64,000 nt of DNA from Nephrocerus scutellatus (taxonomy: Eukaryota; Arthropoda; Insecta; Diptera; Pipunculidae). Under the pieces are notes generated by a model. It had not been told where the DNA came from and ran no database searches. It saw nothing but the letters and a program-made list of their open reading frames with translations. The position numbers and the translations under genes are program-made. Each line of letters begins with the position of its first letter. The stretch's first letter is position 1. The DNA lies in contig OX352766.1 of assembly GCA_947095585.1 (NCBI GenBank), positions 22,372,939-22,436,938 of the forward strand. Reading direction: 5' to 3'. Shown here piece after piece: positions 31,342 through 41,705 of the stretch.

Positions 31342-33683
31342 ATGTTTGTAATTTTACAACTTAATTGTCAGGGCTCCTATGCCGCAATGTGCGATTTTGG
31401 CCAGCACCTTTATGAGCAGAACGCCAGCCTCGCGTTGATACACGAGCCCTATGCAGTTAACGGCTGCGTTAGGGGTCTCCCATCCACCATGCGCATTTTT
31501 CCTGATTCTAGGATGAATGCTGCGGTGGTGGTCAATGATATCAACATTGAATGCCTGGCTGTGAGGGACAACACAGAAGAGTGGGGATCCTGCGTGTGGA
31601 TCAAGGGTGAGTTTGGGGAGTTTTACTTGGTCAGTGTTTACTGCAAGTTTAACGAGCCGCTGGAACAATATCTGGAGTATATGGAGTCCATTATGCAACT
31701 TGCAGACGGCACACCGACGATTTTGATGCTAACGCATCCTCGCCGCTGTAGTACCACAGGGCGTGAGTGACATAGATGTGTCCTTCTGTAGTCGCGCGGC
31801 CTGCTCTCTCCAATTTCGCTGGAGACTCCTAGCTGGGATGTGTATCAGTGATCATAATCTTATTGAGATAACCCTGGACTCCGATAGGACCCAGTATGCT
31901 CATGAGACTGTGATCCCAAGAAGATGGCACACTCGTGGTGCTGACTGGGATGCCTACGCTGAACGCATTAGAGTGTAAGCATCAAGCTTTTCGCTCGGCG
32001 AATTCGGAAATCTAAGTATTGACCAGCAAATCTTGTTGTTCGACACTTGGATGGTTACTGCTAATGATAGTGCATTTCAAATGGTTAGAAAAACTAACCC
32101 TAAACGTACTAAATGGTGGTCTACCGAGTTAAGTGCGAAGCATGCGTGGCTAAGACGTCTTAGGAATGCGCACCAGAGGGCCAGAGCTGGTGATAGTCCA
32201 AGAGTCGATCTCTTTAGGTTGGCCTATCAGCGCGGCACACGTGAGTACCGTAATATGATCCTCAAAGCCAAAGAGGACGATTGGAGGCGTTTTGTTGGTA
32301 ACAACAATAACGATCCATGGGGTGAAATTTACCGCATATGCAGGGGAAAGCGTAGGTCGGAAGTTTGCGGCATTCGTGTCAATAACCGCGTGTGCCATAC
32401 CTGGTCAGATAGTGTGAGAGCACTCCTAGAGGAGTTCTTTCCAGGTGCCCGTCCGCAGCTGAAAAGGTGCGCAGTAACCGTCGCTCCTACCGTGGCATTA
32501 GTCTCTTACCGGTACTTGGAAAAGCGCTGGAGAGGTTAATGGTACGACGGTTTGAGGGTGTTGCGACCAGTTTGATGTCTGACAGGCAATACGGCTTTAA
32601 AACTGGGAAAGGCACTGAGGATGCATGGCTGTATGAAAAAAAACAGCGGGTATGGCAGTGCAAGTCGATACGTTCTTGCCATCTTTGTAGATTTCAAGGG
32701 CGCATTCGACTACCTTAGTTGGGATTGCGTGGTTGAAAAACTGATAGAAGTTGGCTGTCGCAAACTACCTCTTTGGCTGAAATACTTTAGCGACAGGCTA
32801 GCTTCCTGTGTTGGGACTACTGAATGCGTCAGTAGGTGTGTCACTCGTGGTTGTCCTCACGGATCCATTTGCGGTCCATTTATATGGAACTTTATGATGG
32901 ACACCCTCTTAGGACTGCTAGCAGTGCTCTGCAAATGTTGTGCCTACGCGGATGATTTGATCATCCTTGTTGAAGGCAACTCGCGACTTGAACTGGAGGC
33001 AAGGAGTGCAGGACTCATGTCGATTGTTCATGACTGGGGTGCTAGAGTCGTTGTTGACGTCTCATTGGACAAGACTGTGATGATGTTGCTGAAAGGCAAA
33101 CTATCGCGCAGTCGTCACCCATTGGTTAGGCTCAACGGGTCTAGTATCAAGTATGTTTACCAGATAAGATACCTCGGTATTAACATGAGCGAACGCATGA
33201 ACTTCCTTGTGCACCTTACTGAGCTCAGGAAGCGGCTGCCTAATCTCGTAGGTCCAATTCGCCGTGTACTTCGTACTGAATGAGGTTTAAACAGGGGGGG
33301 CAGTGCGCATCATATATGGATTTGGAAAATGGAGGCATTGCCCAGTGCCAGGAACTTCTTGATGGAGCCATGATATCTAGATGGCAATCTAGATGGTCGG
33401 AATGCGAAAAAGGCAGAGTTATTTTTAAATTTGTGAAGGACGTCCAGGACGTCAGAGCAAATCCGGACTTTGCTTTCAGCCTAAGAATGGGTTATGGGAC
33501 TGTCCACTCTACTCTGACATAAGAGATTTAAGTGCGATGGGCATAAGCGTGCTTAATAACAGATACGTCTTCGAATCTGTATTGAGCCGTTGTGACCATA
33601 TTGAGTGCATGAAGGCGTTTGCAAAATACGCGTTTCAACGGCGGACAAGGAGGCAACCTGCTATGGTTGATTCACCTGACTGA
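31342..33683 (+). pseudogene. B3 ORF2, canonical R1 endonuclease-RT, with internal deletions
   Basis: The ATG at 31342 overlaps the ORF1 stop as TAATG. Endonuclease start: QLNCQGSYAAM and LIHEPYAVNG; its middle is deleted near 31740 and the SDHNLIEI end appears near 31850. RT: after a deletion near 32470, YRGISLLPVLGKAL, RQYGFKTGKG, FVDFKGAFDYL, GCPHGSICGPF and CCAYADDLIILVEGNS, closely like R1 RTs. The C-terminal part is in pieces (33280-33522, then about 33530-33683 ending MVDSPD). No RNase H is present, unlike family A. Several frameshifts make it dead. Confidence 0.85.
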
Positions 33684-34144
33684 TTTAAGCAGTCAGTTTA
33701 ATTTCCGTGCATATGCGGTGTATGGAGGGCCACCAGTCCCGAGTCGTAAGTAACTCTACTGCAGTAGTTAACTACTTGTTAGCTACGAAAATCTGACCAG
33801 AGATTCATTTGGTACCACGGGAGGTGGGGAGCCCACGGAAGGATTTCTTCCGTCCCCAGCTATTGAGGTAGGCCCCCTTGTGGGAGCATCGTGGTGGCTG
33901 TGGTTTGACACCAAAATGCGGGTAGAGTATTTACTAAGCGTGGAGTTGCATTCTTCCAACCGGGTGCCGTGACCCATAGATCGGCAGAGATGTTAGATAG
34001 GTCTCGCTCCCCATCAGTGAGAAGTTGGAGCCTTATACTCCAATGATACTGATACATTCATTATAGCAATATTGTGGATGGGCGTTGATTGATGTCACAA
34101 AATCAATCCGTGTCCGAAGAGGATCGTGAAATTATACCCTCTGT
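33684..34144 (+). other. B3 3' UTR
   Basis: Shares ordered blocks with B2 (CTGACCAGAGATTCAT, GGAAGGATTTCTTCCGTCC, CAACCGGGTGCCGTGACC) and with B1 (AATGCGGGTAGAG). Confidence 0.75.
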
Positions 34145-34158
34145 TGTCCCTATCTACC
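34145..34158 (+). repeat. R1 target-site duplication variant between B3 and A5
   Basis: TGTCCCTATCTACC: last base changed. Followed by CAGTCTTAGATAAACTC, matching the A2 5' start. Confidence 0.88.
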
Positions 34159-34475
34159 CAGTCTTAGATAAACTCTCGTGGTGAACAGTCGTTTTTAGGG
34201 AAGAGTTTCTAAAAGGCAAAATTAAAACAGTGATTTTCATCGCTAAAAAAACCCAAAGAAGCTTCGTTATTGTGTGCACCTGTGATAAAACGCACAGTGT
34301 TTAATTACCGTATACGTGTGCGCGAAGCTACCTACAAGTGAGTCCAATATACCTGACGCAGGTATAAAATTGTAAAAATTATCCGTCGGCATTTTCAAAT
34401 AAACATAGTGACCGCGACAAAATAGGAGGGAACCCTAAACAGCCTAACGTCAAAAAATCAAGGACCAGATAATCA
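34159..34475 (+). promoter_or_regulatory. A5 5' UTR with wobble hairpin
   Basis: The hairpin AGTGAT-TTTC-ATCGCT (34229-34244) keeps a 6-bp stem through G-U pairing. CGCAGGTATAAAATTG lies near 34362 and TCCGTCGGCATTTTC near 34383, in the same order as A3. Confidence 0.58.
34229..34244 (+). promoter_or_regulatory. Leader hairpin, A5 (compensated, G-U wobble)
   Basis: AGTGAT-TTTC-ATCGCT: two stem positions differ from the consensus, but all six pairs can still form in RNA. Confidence 0.55.
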
Positions 34476-35696
34476 ATGGAACAAATTCGCAAGGATTCGT
34501 CACGAAGCGAAGAAGAAAGAAGCTCCGAGGAAAATAATGACGAGGCGACCATCGGCGGTAAGTCAGAATGATATCCTCATTGGGTTGGGTAATGAAAATT
34601 CCATAATGACATACTCAAAAGTAACCAAAAATAAGTCAGCCGACCCAAAAGACCATTAAAAAAGTATTGGAAAAAATTAAAGGCGCTGAAGACAATATAC
34701 CAGTTCTTAAAGCGTCAATTACAGCGAACACGGAAATTATATACCGAAAAATCGTGGAACTCCAGCTGGGCATCGACGAAGACCAACAAAAAATATTGGA
34801 GCTTGAAAGACAAAATTGGACTCTAACCAACACTCTGGCAAAAAAGCCAAGCGGACAGACAACGGGACAGCCAATGAGACAACAAATGGGACAGCAAAAT
34901 GGACAGACAGTCAGGATTAACAACGCTAGGTATGAAAAAGATTTCCCCAAATTCAACAAACTACGCAGGGACAATTCAACAAAAAGGACAGCCTTTAAAG
35001 TCGCTGTTGCATCCAACAACAAAGACATGCCAACAAGCAAAGTGCTAAGGAAAGCACTTAAAAAACTTGACAGCCTACGAAGTGGAGAAGTCATGATCGG
35101 CTGCCACTCCAGAGAACAATGGACAAAAGTACAGACGTCGCTGACCAAAAACGCAAAGGACACATTAAAAGTGTAACATATTAAGGCACCAAAGCCCATT
35201 ATGCTACTAATGGGCATTGATGAAAATACTGACCTTAGCGAAAATAACATCCTGAAAGGACCTGGCAGCTTGCAACTCAGAACTCGCGGAAAAAATCGGG
35301 ATTAAAAATTTCGAAGAAAAAAAACTTCAATTCCAGAAGGGCAAACTGGAAAATTGAAGTAACTCAAGAGATGTATAAGGTCCTAATTAAAGAGGACAAA
35401 ATCGTGGCAGATTACACTTGGGTGTATATTAAAGAATACACCGAACTTGCAATATCCTACAAGTGCCAGGGCTACGGGCATGTAGCCAAATACTGCAGAG
35501 CAACACAACAGGTTTGCCCAAAATCCGCGGAGAAATCCGATACAAAGGACCACACATCTAAAACGGCGACCCCGTGCTGCGTAAACTGCAAAGATATGAA
35601 GTCAGCACAGATCATTTTGCCTGGTACAACAAATGCGCAATCTTCAGAAGAAAGATGAGACAAGCAGGAAATCTCATCGACTATGGCAATAATTAA
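34476..35696 (+). pseudogene. A5 ORF1 (Gag-like), frameshifted
   Basis: An ATG at 34476 (MEQIRKDSSRSEEE) is followed by frame changes. Body pieces lie at 34667-35176 and 35371-35658. Knuckles are degraded: SYKCQGYGHVAKYC keeps Cys/His spacing only in part, and CPKSAEKSD has lost a Cys. The end reads IDYGNN-like and overlaps ORF2 at ATGGCAATAATTAA. Confidence 0.75.
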
Positions 35697-36127
35697 AATT
35701 GCCCAAATCAACGTAGGCAGAGTCAAAGAGGTTACAAACCTACTAGAGCAATTCATGGAAGAGAATAACATAGTAATAACCCTTATTCAGGAATTTTGTA
35801 GAAGAATGAAGAGAAATAAAAACTTCACTCTCTATTTGCCAAACAAAACGGCGAATAGGAGAAAGGTTCATGGACCTAATAGCCAAAGGAGGCCTGAAAA
35901 GTAGCGCCAGCGAGCCTACATTCTATAGGCATTACTCTGACAAATGACCTAAACGTCACTGGGTGGAAGGTCGAAACAACCGAAACACTGAGTGACCATA
36001 GGTACCTATTGTACAACATAGACACTGAAAAGGAACCAATGAGTATAGCTCCAAGGTACAATTTGTCTAGAGCAAATTGGTCTCTATTCAGAAATACCCT
36101 AAACAGCCATGAATGGGAAACAAGCGC
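35683..36127 (+). pseudogene. A5 ORF2 endonuclease remnant
   Basis: Starts MAIIKIAQINVGR and includes a LIQEFCRRMK block. It then jumps past part of the endonuclease to GERFMDLIAK and LSDHRYLLY equivalents. It stops at the junction near 36127. RT and RNase H are absent. Confidence 0.75.
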
Positions 36128-36600
36128 AGAAGCGCAGTATTATTGCATTGGTGCGAAGTTAATAAACTTTATCTCAATCCGATTAAATGTAGTGAAATAA
36201 GTTTTTATCGTAATAAATCTGCTATTGAATATCAATATAAAATCAATAACACCTGTTTACTCCAATTAGAAGAGATTAAGGATTTGGGTGTTATATTTGA
36301 CACTCAGCTAAATTTTTATTCACAAATTGATTATGTAGTCGCTAAAGCAAACTCTCTAACTGAATTTATTAAACGAAATAGTAAAGATTTTGTAGATCCC
36401 TACACCTTAAAAACATTATTCATTTCGCTTGTTCGTCCAGTTCTTGAATATGCGTCTGTTGTATGGTCTCCACGATATGAAGTTTATAAAAGTCGACTTG
36501 AAAAAGTTTTTTTTTCTTTAATTTTATTTAATTTTTATGTATGTACATTTAACTTAAATTAAAGTGTTTATCTAATTTTCCAGTTTATGTTGTTATAAAA
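36128..36600 (+). pseudogene. Jockey-like RT C-terminal fragment
   Basis: Reads HWCEVNKLYLNP, KCSEISFYRNKS, LGVIFDTQLNFYSQID, then VRPVLEYASVVWSPRYE and SRLEKV. This is the post-catalytic part of a jockey/I-type RT (KYLG-like and W-x-P region). It breaks off at a T-rich stretch near 36507. The fragment replaces the 3' half of A5. Confidence 0.75.
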
Positions 36601-36879
36601 TAATTTCCGAGCTTAAACCTTTTAATTCAATTCAATTAGTAATGTAATGTGAGTTGAGCAGAGAACCAACCAACAGAGACTATACTACACTACTACTTCT
36701 CTAGAGAGGGTTTTGGTTTACGGGCTCACATGATTTATAGTGACGTTTCAGAGGGTGCAGCTTTATTGGCCAAAAACAATTGGGGTAAAATACTAATTAT
36801 ATTGCACGGTAATTTCAATATAAACTTTGCCAAGTCATAATCACATGTATCTAAAATGACTGAATATCATACACATGCG
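36601..36879. other. Unassigned AT-rich sequence
   Basis: Nothing coding. One copy of a CTCTAGAGAGGGTTTTGG motif (about 36699), related to the ~35-bp motif of the 55-58 kb region, and AACAGAGACTATACTA, shared with DR copies. Confidence 0.4.
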
Positions 36880-37624
36880 GAAATACAGAGTCGTCATAAA
36901 AAATTTGAGTATTTTTAAATTAAATTTAAAGAGAACAGAAGTGAGCAGCACTAACCAATGCATCGAAATTGTATGCTAAGAATGTCGCTTTGAAACATGC
37001 AGGCAAATTATTCATCATTATAGTTCTTTTGCATGGTTCTCTACCTTCTGTAATTGATCGAAGAGTTATTTACTCTAGTTCTGTAAACATGAGTAAGGAT
37101 AAGATAAGGGAAAATAAAAGGAAATAGTTGCAGGGAAGCTTGCAAGTGTCATTGTAATAAGCCTCTTTTTTTGTAACTTATAGTAGTATTATTTTTCTGT
37201 AACACGACCAAACACGACAGCACTGTATCACTTTATGCAATGGTAATAGAAAGAGCAGAGCACTGATAGAAAATGAACAGAGACTATACTATCACTACGG
37301 CTGCGGTAAAGAATTAAGGAGTTACGCAGCTTGTGCTGCACAAAAAAATTGCAGGCAGTTGGTATGCATGAAATTGCGGCTCAATTTTAAACCGACTTAA
37401 AGTCTGCTTGTGGGGCGACAATTTGACATTTACATTTGCATCACAAACATCATCATCAATCACATCACATACAACCGAATAAATATTTTATAAGCTGATT
37501 TAAATGTTCATAACAATTTATTGTGTGGTGGGTGCATATTGCATATCACTACCCAAACACAGTAACGCAGTTGCATCGGTAGTAGTAGGAGAAGATAGAG
37601 CTGTTAAAAAAATGAGTGCATGTA
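36880..37624 (+). repeat. Dispersed repeat DR, left part of an interrupted copy
   Basis: Collinear with 58980-59774: AAAAAATTTGAGTA, ACACGACCAAACACGA, ACAGAGACTATACTATCACT, CGCAGCTTGTGCTGCAC, AGTCTGCTTGT, the CATCATCATCAATCACATC tract, and GAGCTGTTAAAAAAATGAGT just before the break. The right half continues at 44876. Confidence 0.82.
37623..37624 (+). repeat. TA target duplication, left end of CMC-type transposon
   Basis: GTGCATG-TA-CACTG; the empty paralogue at 59773-59774 reads GTGCGTG-TA-ATC. Confidence 0.75.
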
Positions 37625-37799
37625 CACTGAAATAAAAGACAGCGTTTAGAATAAACATTGATGGTTTTTGATCTGAATACACCCTGAAATGCGTTTATTG
37701 CCAAAACTTTATGTTTATGTTAAATAAAACTCGTTCAGCTCAAACAAGGCTTTAGTGAACACGTAAACATACTCATGTTTGAAAAAGATTGTTGAATAC

Positions 37800-38270
37800 A
37801 ACATTAAACAATAACCAACGAACGCGTTTTACTTGAATATATTCATAGGCAGTATGCATAATGGCATGTTTAGTCGCAAAGAAATTACATGTTAAAATCA
37901 AACTGCCAAAAGATAATACGTCTCTGTATTTTAAACTATTCGATTTAAAAATTACCACGGTTGATACAAACAACTTACAACATTTGCGTTGAAAATGTTC
38001 GCGTTTAATCGAAACGTGCTTTTGACTTTTACCCAATACTGCGTAGTAGCAGATCGAGAATTAACTGTTGTAACCATTTGTTGCAAACGTAGTCGTGTTT
38101 AATTCAAACGTAGTCATGTTTCGGCTAGGAAAAATACCGTTAGTGCATTCCAATCAATCATACAGGAGTTGAAGATAAACATGATCGCTTTTGACTGAAA
38201 CGCACTTTTTAGTTCGTGTGGATAAAAATTCAATATGTTCTCAATCATTTGCGAACAAGTCGTTGGTACA
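37800..38270. repeat. Left subterminal motif cluster
   Basis: CGAACGCGTTTTACTTG, TCGCGTTTAATCGAAACG, AACGTAGTCGTGTTTAATTC, AAACGTAGTCATGTTT and TGAAACGCACTTTTT. Variants of one short palindromic-like word in both orientations, plausibly transposase binding sites. Confidence 0.5.
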
Positions 38271-38961
38271 GATACCTACTCAGTTTTTGTTTTAAAAAGA
38301 ATTATAAGTAAAATAATTATAAGTAAGTAATATAAGTGTCTTGACAATATTTGTGGTAAGTATATAAATATTTCTAAATTCAATTTGTGAAGTGAAAGCA
38401 TGCGTTTTTTGTAATTTGGTCATATACTTATTAAAAGAAAACTTTTGTGCGTGTTAGTTGTCAAATCTACATTTTTGATATATTATCTCAAATGATGGAA
38501 ATCGGAAAAATTTGTGTAAATGTAAATATTTTATTGGTGTGCAAAACATTAAGTTATTATTTTTTAGTTATGCCAAATGAAAACAAAATGTTTGGCCATT
38601 TCAGAAATCCAATTTCCAATTGTATAATACTAAAGTATATAATGTAGAACAACAACAATGTATTTCAACCAAATTCGTTATGAGTTTTCTGGGAAGACAT
38701 TGCTTCGCTTCACTTGTGAATAATTGATGAAGAAATTGCATTGCCGAAATTGTTGTAGTATTATAAATACTGTACTTTTACCGTATTAATTTTTTAACCG
38801 TCTGTTATTATAAAGTGAGCTTATGTTTATTATGAACGGTACTTGCTTGAAGTCTCGAAAAATTCTGCAATATAATCAAAAAAAAAAATTTGGAGCAGAT
38901 ATTGCGTTCACATAATTTTTTAACATAAATTGCCAACTAAAGATGTGTACTATTTTTAGAA

Positions 38962-39118
38962 ATGGAAAATTTAACTAACCTTAACTATGAGGTTGTACTA
39001 ATAAAGGGTGTTTTTTTGGGAGGTTTGTTTTTCCGATAGATGTCGTTTTATTTTATGACAGTTGTTTTGACAGCTCAAAGTGGCATTTCTACTCAGTATT
39101 GTTTGGCAAATCATTATG

Positions 39119-39156
<38 letters not shown>

Positions 39157-41671
39157 ACATTTGTGAAAAATATTCGTGGTAGCCATATGCCAGAAATTGT
39201 GTTTAAATGTTAAATGCCAAAAAATTATCTACCAAATAAAAAAAAATTTTGGTCATTTCATAATTTTATATGTGTTTTATTCAAAAAAAAAATCGGCAAC
39301 CTCTTAAAAAAACACCCGTTAGATATAACATGTTTTTTTAAGAGGTTGCCGATTTTTTTTTTGAATAAAACACATATAAAATTATGAAATGACCAAAATT
39401 TTTTTTTATTTGGTAGATAATTTTTTGGCATTTAACATTTAAACACAATTTCTGGCATATGGCTACCACGACTATTTTTCACAAATGTCATTTTTTTTTT
39501 TTTTCATAATGATTTGCCAAACAATACTGAGTAGAAATGCCACTTTGAGCTGTCAAAACAACTGTCATAAAATAAAATGACATCTATCGGAAAAACAAAC
39601 CTCCTAAAAAAACACCCTTTAGAAGACCTTGCTAGTAGCGATAATGAACGCAAGCTACTAAATCTTTTAAAAAGTTGGAATATTGAAGTTTGTTTTTCAA
39701 ATCTTAAAGGTATTTTATTTATTATTTTTTGATAGAAAATTTTGTTGAATATTAAAATTTTCAGATGCAGGAGTAGGATACGATGAGCTGCAATATCTTA
39801 ATGTGGACGACATAAATCAACTTTTTCCAAATTTCAACCAAATAGGCATTAAAGCCAAATTTCGTGAAAAATTTAAAAATTGGCGTAAACAACAAAATGT
39901 AAGTTAACGGTATACCAATACAATTACAATAATACAACTTTATCCTATTGTAGATCGAAGCTTTAGACAGTTCTGAGTTAGATGTGCTTAACTGGATAAC
40001 GGATCCAGGAACACCAAAGACCATCAACTTCCATCTCAAGCAGAACTACAGAAAATTTTGAGGTTTGTAAAATATAATAATTGTTCTTATTCTCATTACA
40101 ATATAATTTAGAGACTTTATAGAATTGTATTTATACCACAATTTATATATATAATATTTATACTATAATAATATGTTAAATTATCTGTGGTGATAGGTTC
40201 AAATTTAATATAATATTTTTTCTGTGTATTAACAATAAACAATAGATAATATACCTAACTATTGTAATTTTTTCTTTATAATAGTGCAATATAAGGGAAT
40301 ATTTGGAACGAACAATAACGGGTAAATCAACGTTAGATTATTTTGACCAGCATAAAAACCTGTCACCAAGCCACCAACAAAACGTCGCTAACTGCGTAAT
40401 AGATGCAATAATTGCTACCAAAAGTAATTTAACCACGTCTGATTTAAGAACTATTAGCACAAACATCGCCTTAGTCTTTCCCGGAGAGAATGCCGTAAGA
40501 TATTTTTTAGGAATACATACATAATTGTAATCTTCTTTTTTCTTAAAGAATACATATTACATTCCTCGAAGTAGTAACAACAAACATCCGAAGGGAAAAT
40601 TGCATGATCGGTATTTCAACGTACGAAACAAATTAAAAAAACATTCGGACTTATCATCATTTGATCACAAAATTTGTGAAGAGCCGATAGAAATTGACCA
40701 CAGCATCGCTAAAATTAATCAGCTGTGGTTAAAATATAACGATTCTACTGATGAAGTTAAAGAGAAGTGGCTCCAAACACATGAATATCGACAAGCCTTT
40801 TTCCTCCAAGGAACTGAACCAATTTTGAATATTTTCCGAGAGTGGCCACTCTACAAACATTCAATATTGGGTCCAATATTGGTAAGTTTCAAGGAAAGAA
40901 GTAACTAATTAACGCATTAAACCAATAACTAACCAACTATTTAAAAAATGTAGATAAATATTGACTATGCTCAAACGCCTTTTGGAAGAGATGAGAAGCT
41001 TTTGCAAAATTGGCCTGGATTTGTAAAAATAGTAATCCCATATTTCAAAAGACATATTCATGAGCAGGAATCGCTGGAATTATTATCAAATATTGATAAC
41101 AACTGTGATGAAAGTAAGAATTAAAGGTGTTCTTCCGTGATGTACTTATTTTGTAATCATTTTGTGTATTCTCTTTTCCATAGGTTCTAGAGACTTCATA
41201 ATTTCTATGCTTCTAAATGCAATAATCATTCCTGCGGCAAGAATAAGCAGTGTATCTGATTGCAGCAAGAAAAAGAAAAGAAAAATAACAATCAAGGAGG
41301 CAAAGGACTCTTTTGTGGTACACTTACGGCAAATCAACGATTTGGAAAGAGTTATTGCAGAGACACGGGAACGATTTTACTTGGAAAAAGAAACACTACA
41401 GCCATTTATAATTGTCGTAGGTGAAGACCTTTCTCATTTAAAAGAATTTTACGTTTATTTTGAAAATATTAAGTTCAAATTCCCAACATTTCTTGCTAGT
41501 CTAGATACTTGCTTTAAAGTGTTCCAGATCTTCAATCTGGAATACCCAGCTTTTTGTTCTGGTGTTTGGGTATTTTTGCAAAAAAATTTTTTTAACATAC
41601 ATTTAGAAAATGACAAGTTATTTCCAAAAGTATTAGGACTTTTATCACATTTCAACAACTCTTTAATGTAA
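38962..41671 (+). pseudogene. Transposon gene 1: SAM-domain (SAMD3-like) protein, 7 exons, disrupted
   Basis: Exons inferred from GT/AG sites and frame: 38962-39709 (with insert 39004-39620), 39765-39898, 39954-40062, 40285-40494, 40549-40881, 40954-41113 and 41184-41671. Exons 1-2 form a SAM-like fold (LLKSWNIEVCF; YLNVDDINQLFP; KAKFREKFKNW). Later exons carry TYYIPRSSNN, GKLHDRYFNV and a C-terminal block with FKFPTFLASLDTCF, as in SAMD3-like proteins often found beside this transposase class. Exon 3 is 109 nt where a multiple of three is needed, so a 1-nt frameshift is likely; the fold-back insertion also breaks exon 1. I infer an accessory transposition protein, now dead. A TAA-free alternative splice cannot be excluded. 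Confidence 0.6.
39004..39620. mobile_element. Fold-back (palindromic) element in coding exon 1, 617 bp
   Basis: Two arms of about 300 bp are near-perfect reverse complements around a centre at about 39318-39332. Outer ends are AAGGGTGTTTTTTT and its complement. Flanks are TA on both sides (39002-39003 and 39621-39622), as for Tc1/mariner-type insertions. Removing the element plus one TA joins GTACTAATA to GAAGACC in frame within gene 1. Poly-A/T tracts near 39117-39154 and 39491-39505 differ in length between arms. No transposase is encoded. Confidence 0.85.
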
Positions 41672-41705
41672 TTTCCTCCTTTTTTCTATTTAAAGTAATT
41701 TTAAA

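Larger units (their letters stand above)
27007..31342 (+). pseudogene. B3 ORF1 (R1 Gag-like), split by solo LTR and RTE-like insertion
   Basis: First part 27007-27731 matches B2 ORF1 in order, including PPETWSVVVKSKGK and GTRVHEVKPI. After the LTR, 28277-28312 encodes GSVVVRTPSM. After the RTE-like insertion, 30744 resumes with TPSMAERDKIV, then a TGA near 30832, IVIQNV, and a 31070-31342 segment with knuckles CFRCIGFDHRVSEC, CRRCGGAGHLASRC and CRNC...H...C. It ends SRH with TAATG joining it to ORF2. There is additional damage near 31020, where ~25 bases (CCAACCAAGTTGCAAAT) appear in inverted form. Confidence 0.85.
25719..34144 (+). mobile_element. R1-family B element, copy B3, split by three insertions
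   Basis: Outer element of a nest. Its leader is at 25719-25854, ORF1 pieces at ~27007-27731, 28277-28312 and 30744-31342, ORF2 at 31342-33683, and a 3' UTR to 34144. It is flanked by target-word variants (25705-25718, 34145-34158). Inserted are a repeat/satellite block (25855-26912), a 540-bp solo LTR (27732-28271) and an RTE-like element (28313-30743). Removing the last two restores a continuous R1 ORF1 alignment with B2. Confidence 0.82.
34159..36127 (+). mobile_element. R1-family A element, copy A5 (3' part lost)
   Basis: 5' leader, broken ORF1 and the first ~150 codons of ORF2, then an abrupt switch to an unrelated jockey-like RT fragment near 36127. No 3' UTR or target word follows, so this is the right-hand end of the visible array. 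Confidence 0.82.

Noticed and set aside
1..36127. Telomeric HeT-A/TART-type array
   Set aside because: The head-to-tail layout and ORF1-only copy are reminiscent, but the junctions are R1 target duplications, there are no terminal repeats, and the B-family RT motifs are R1. Location remains unknown.
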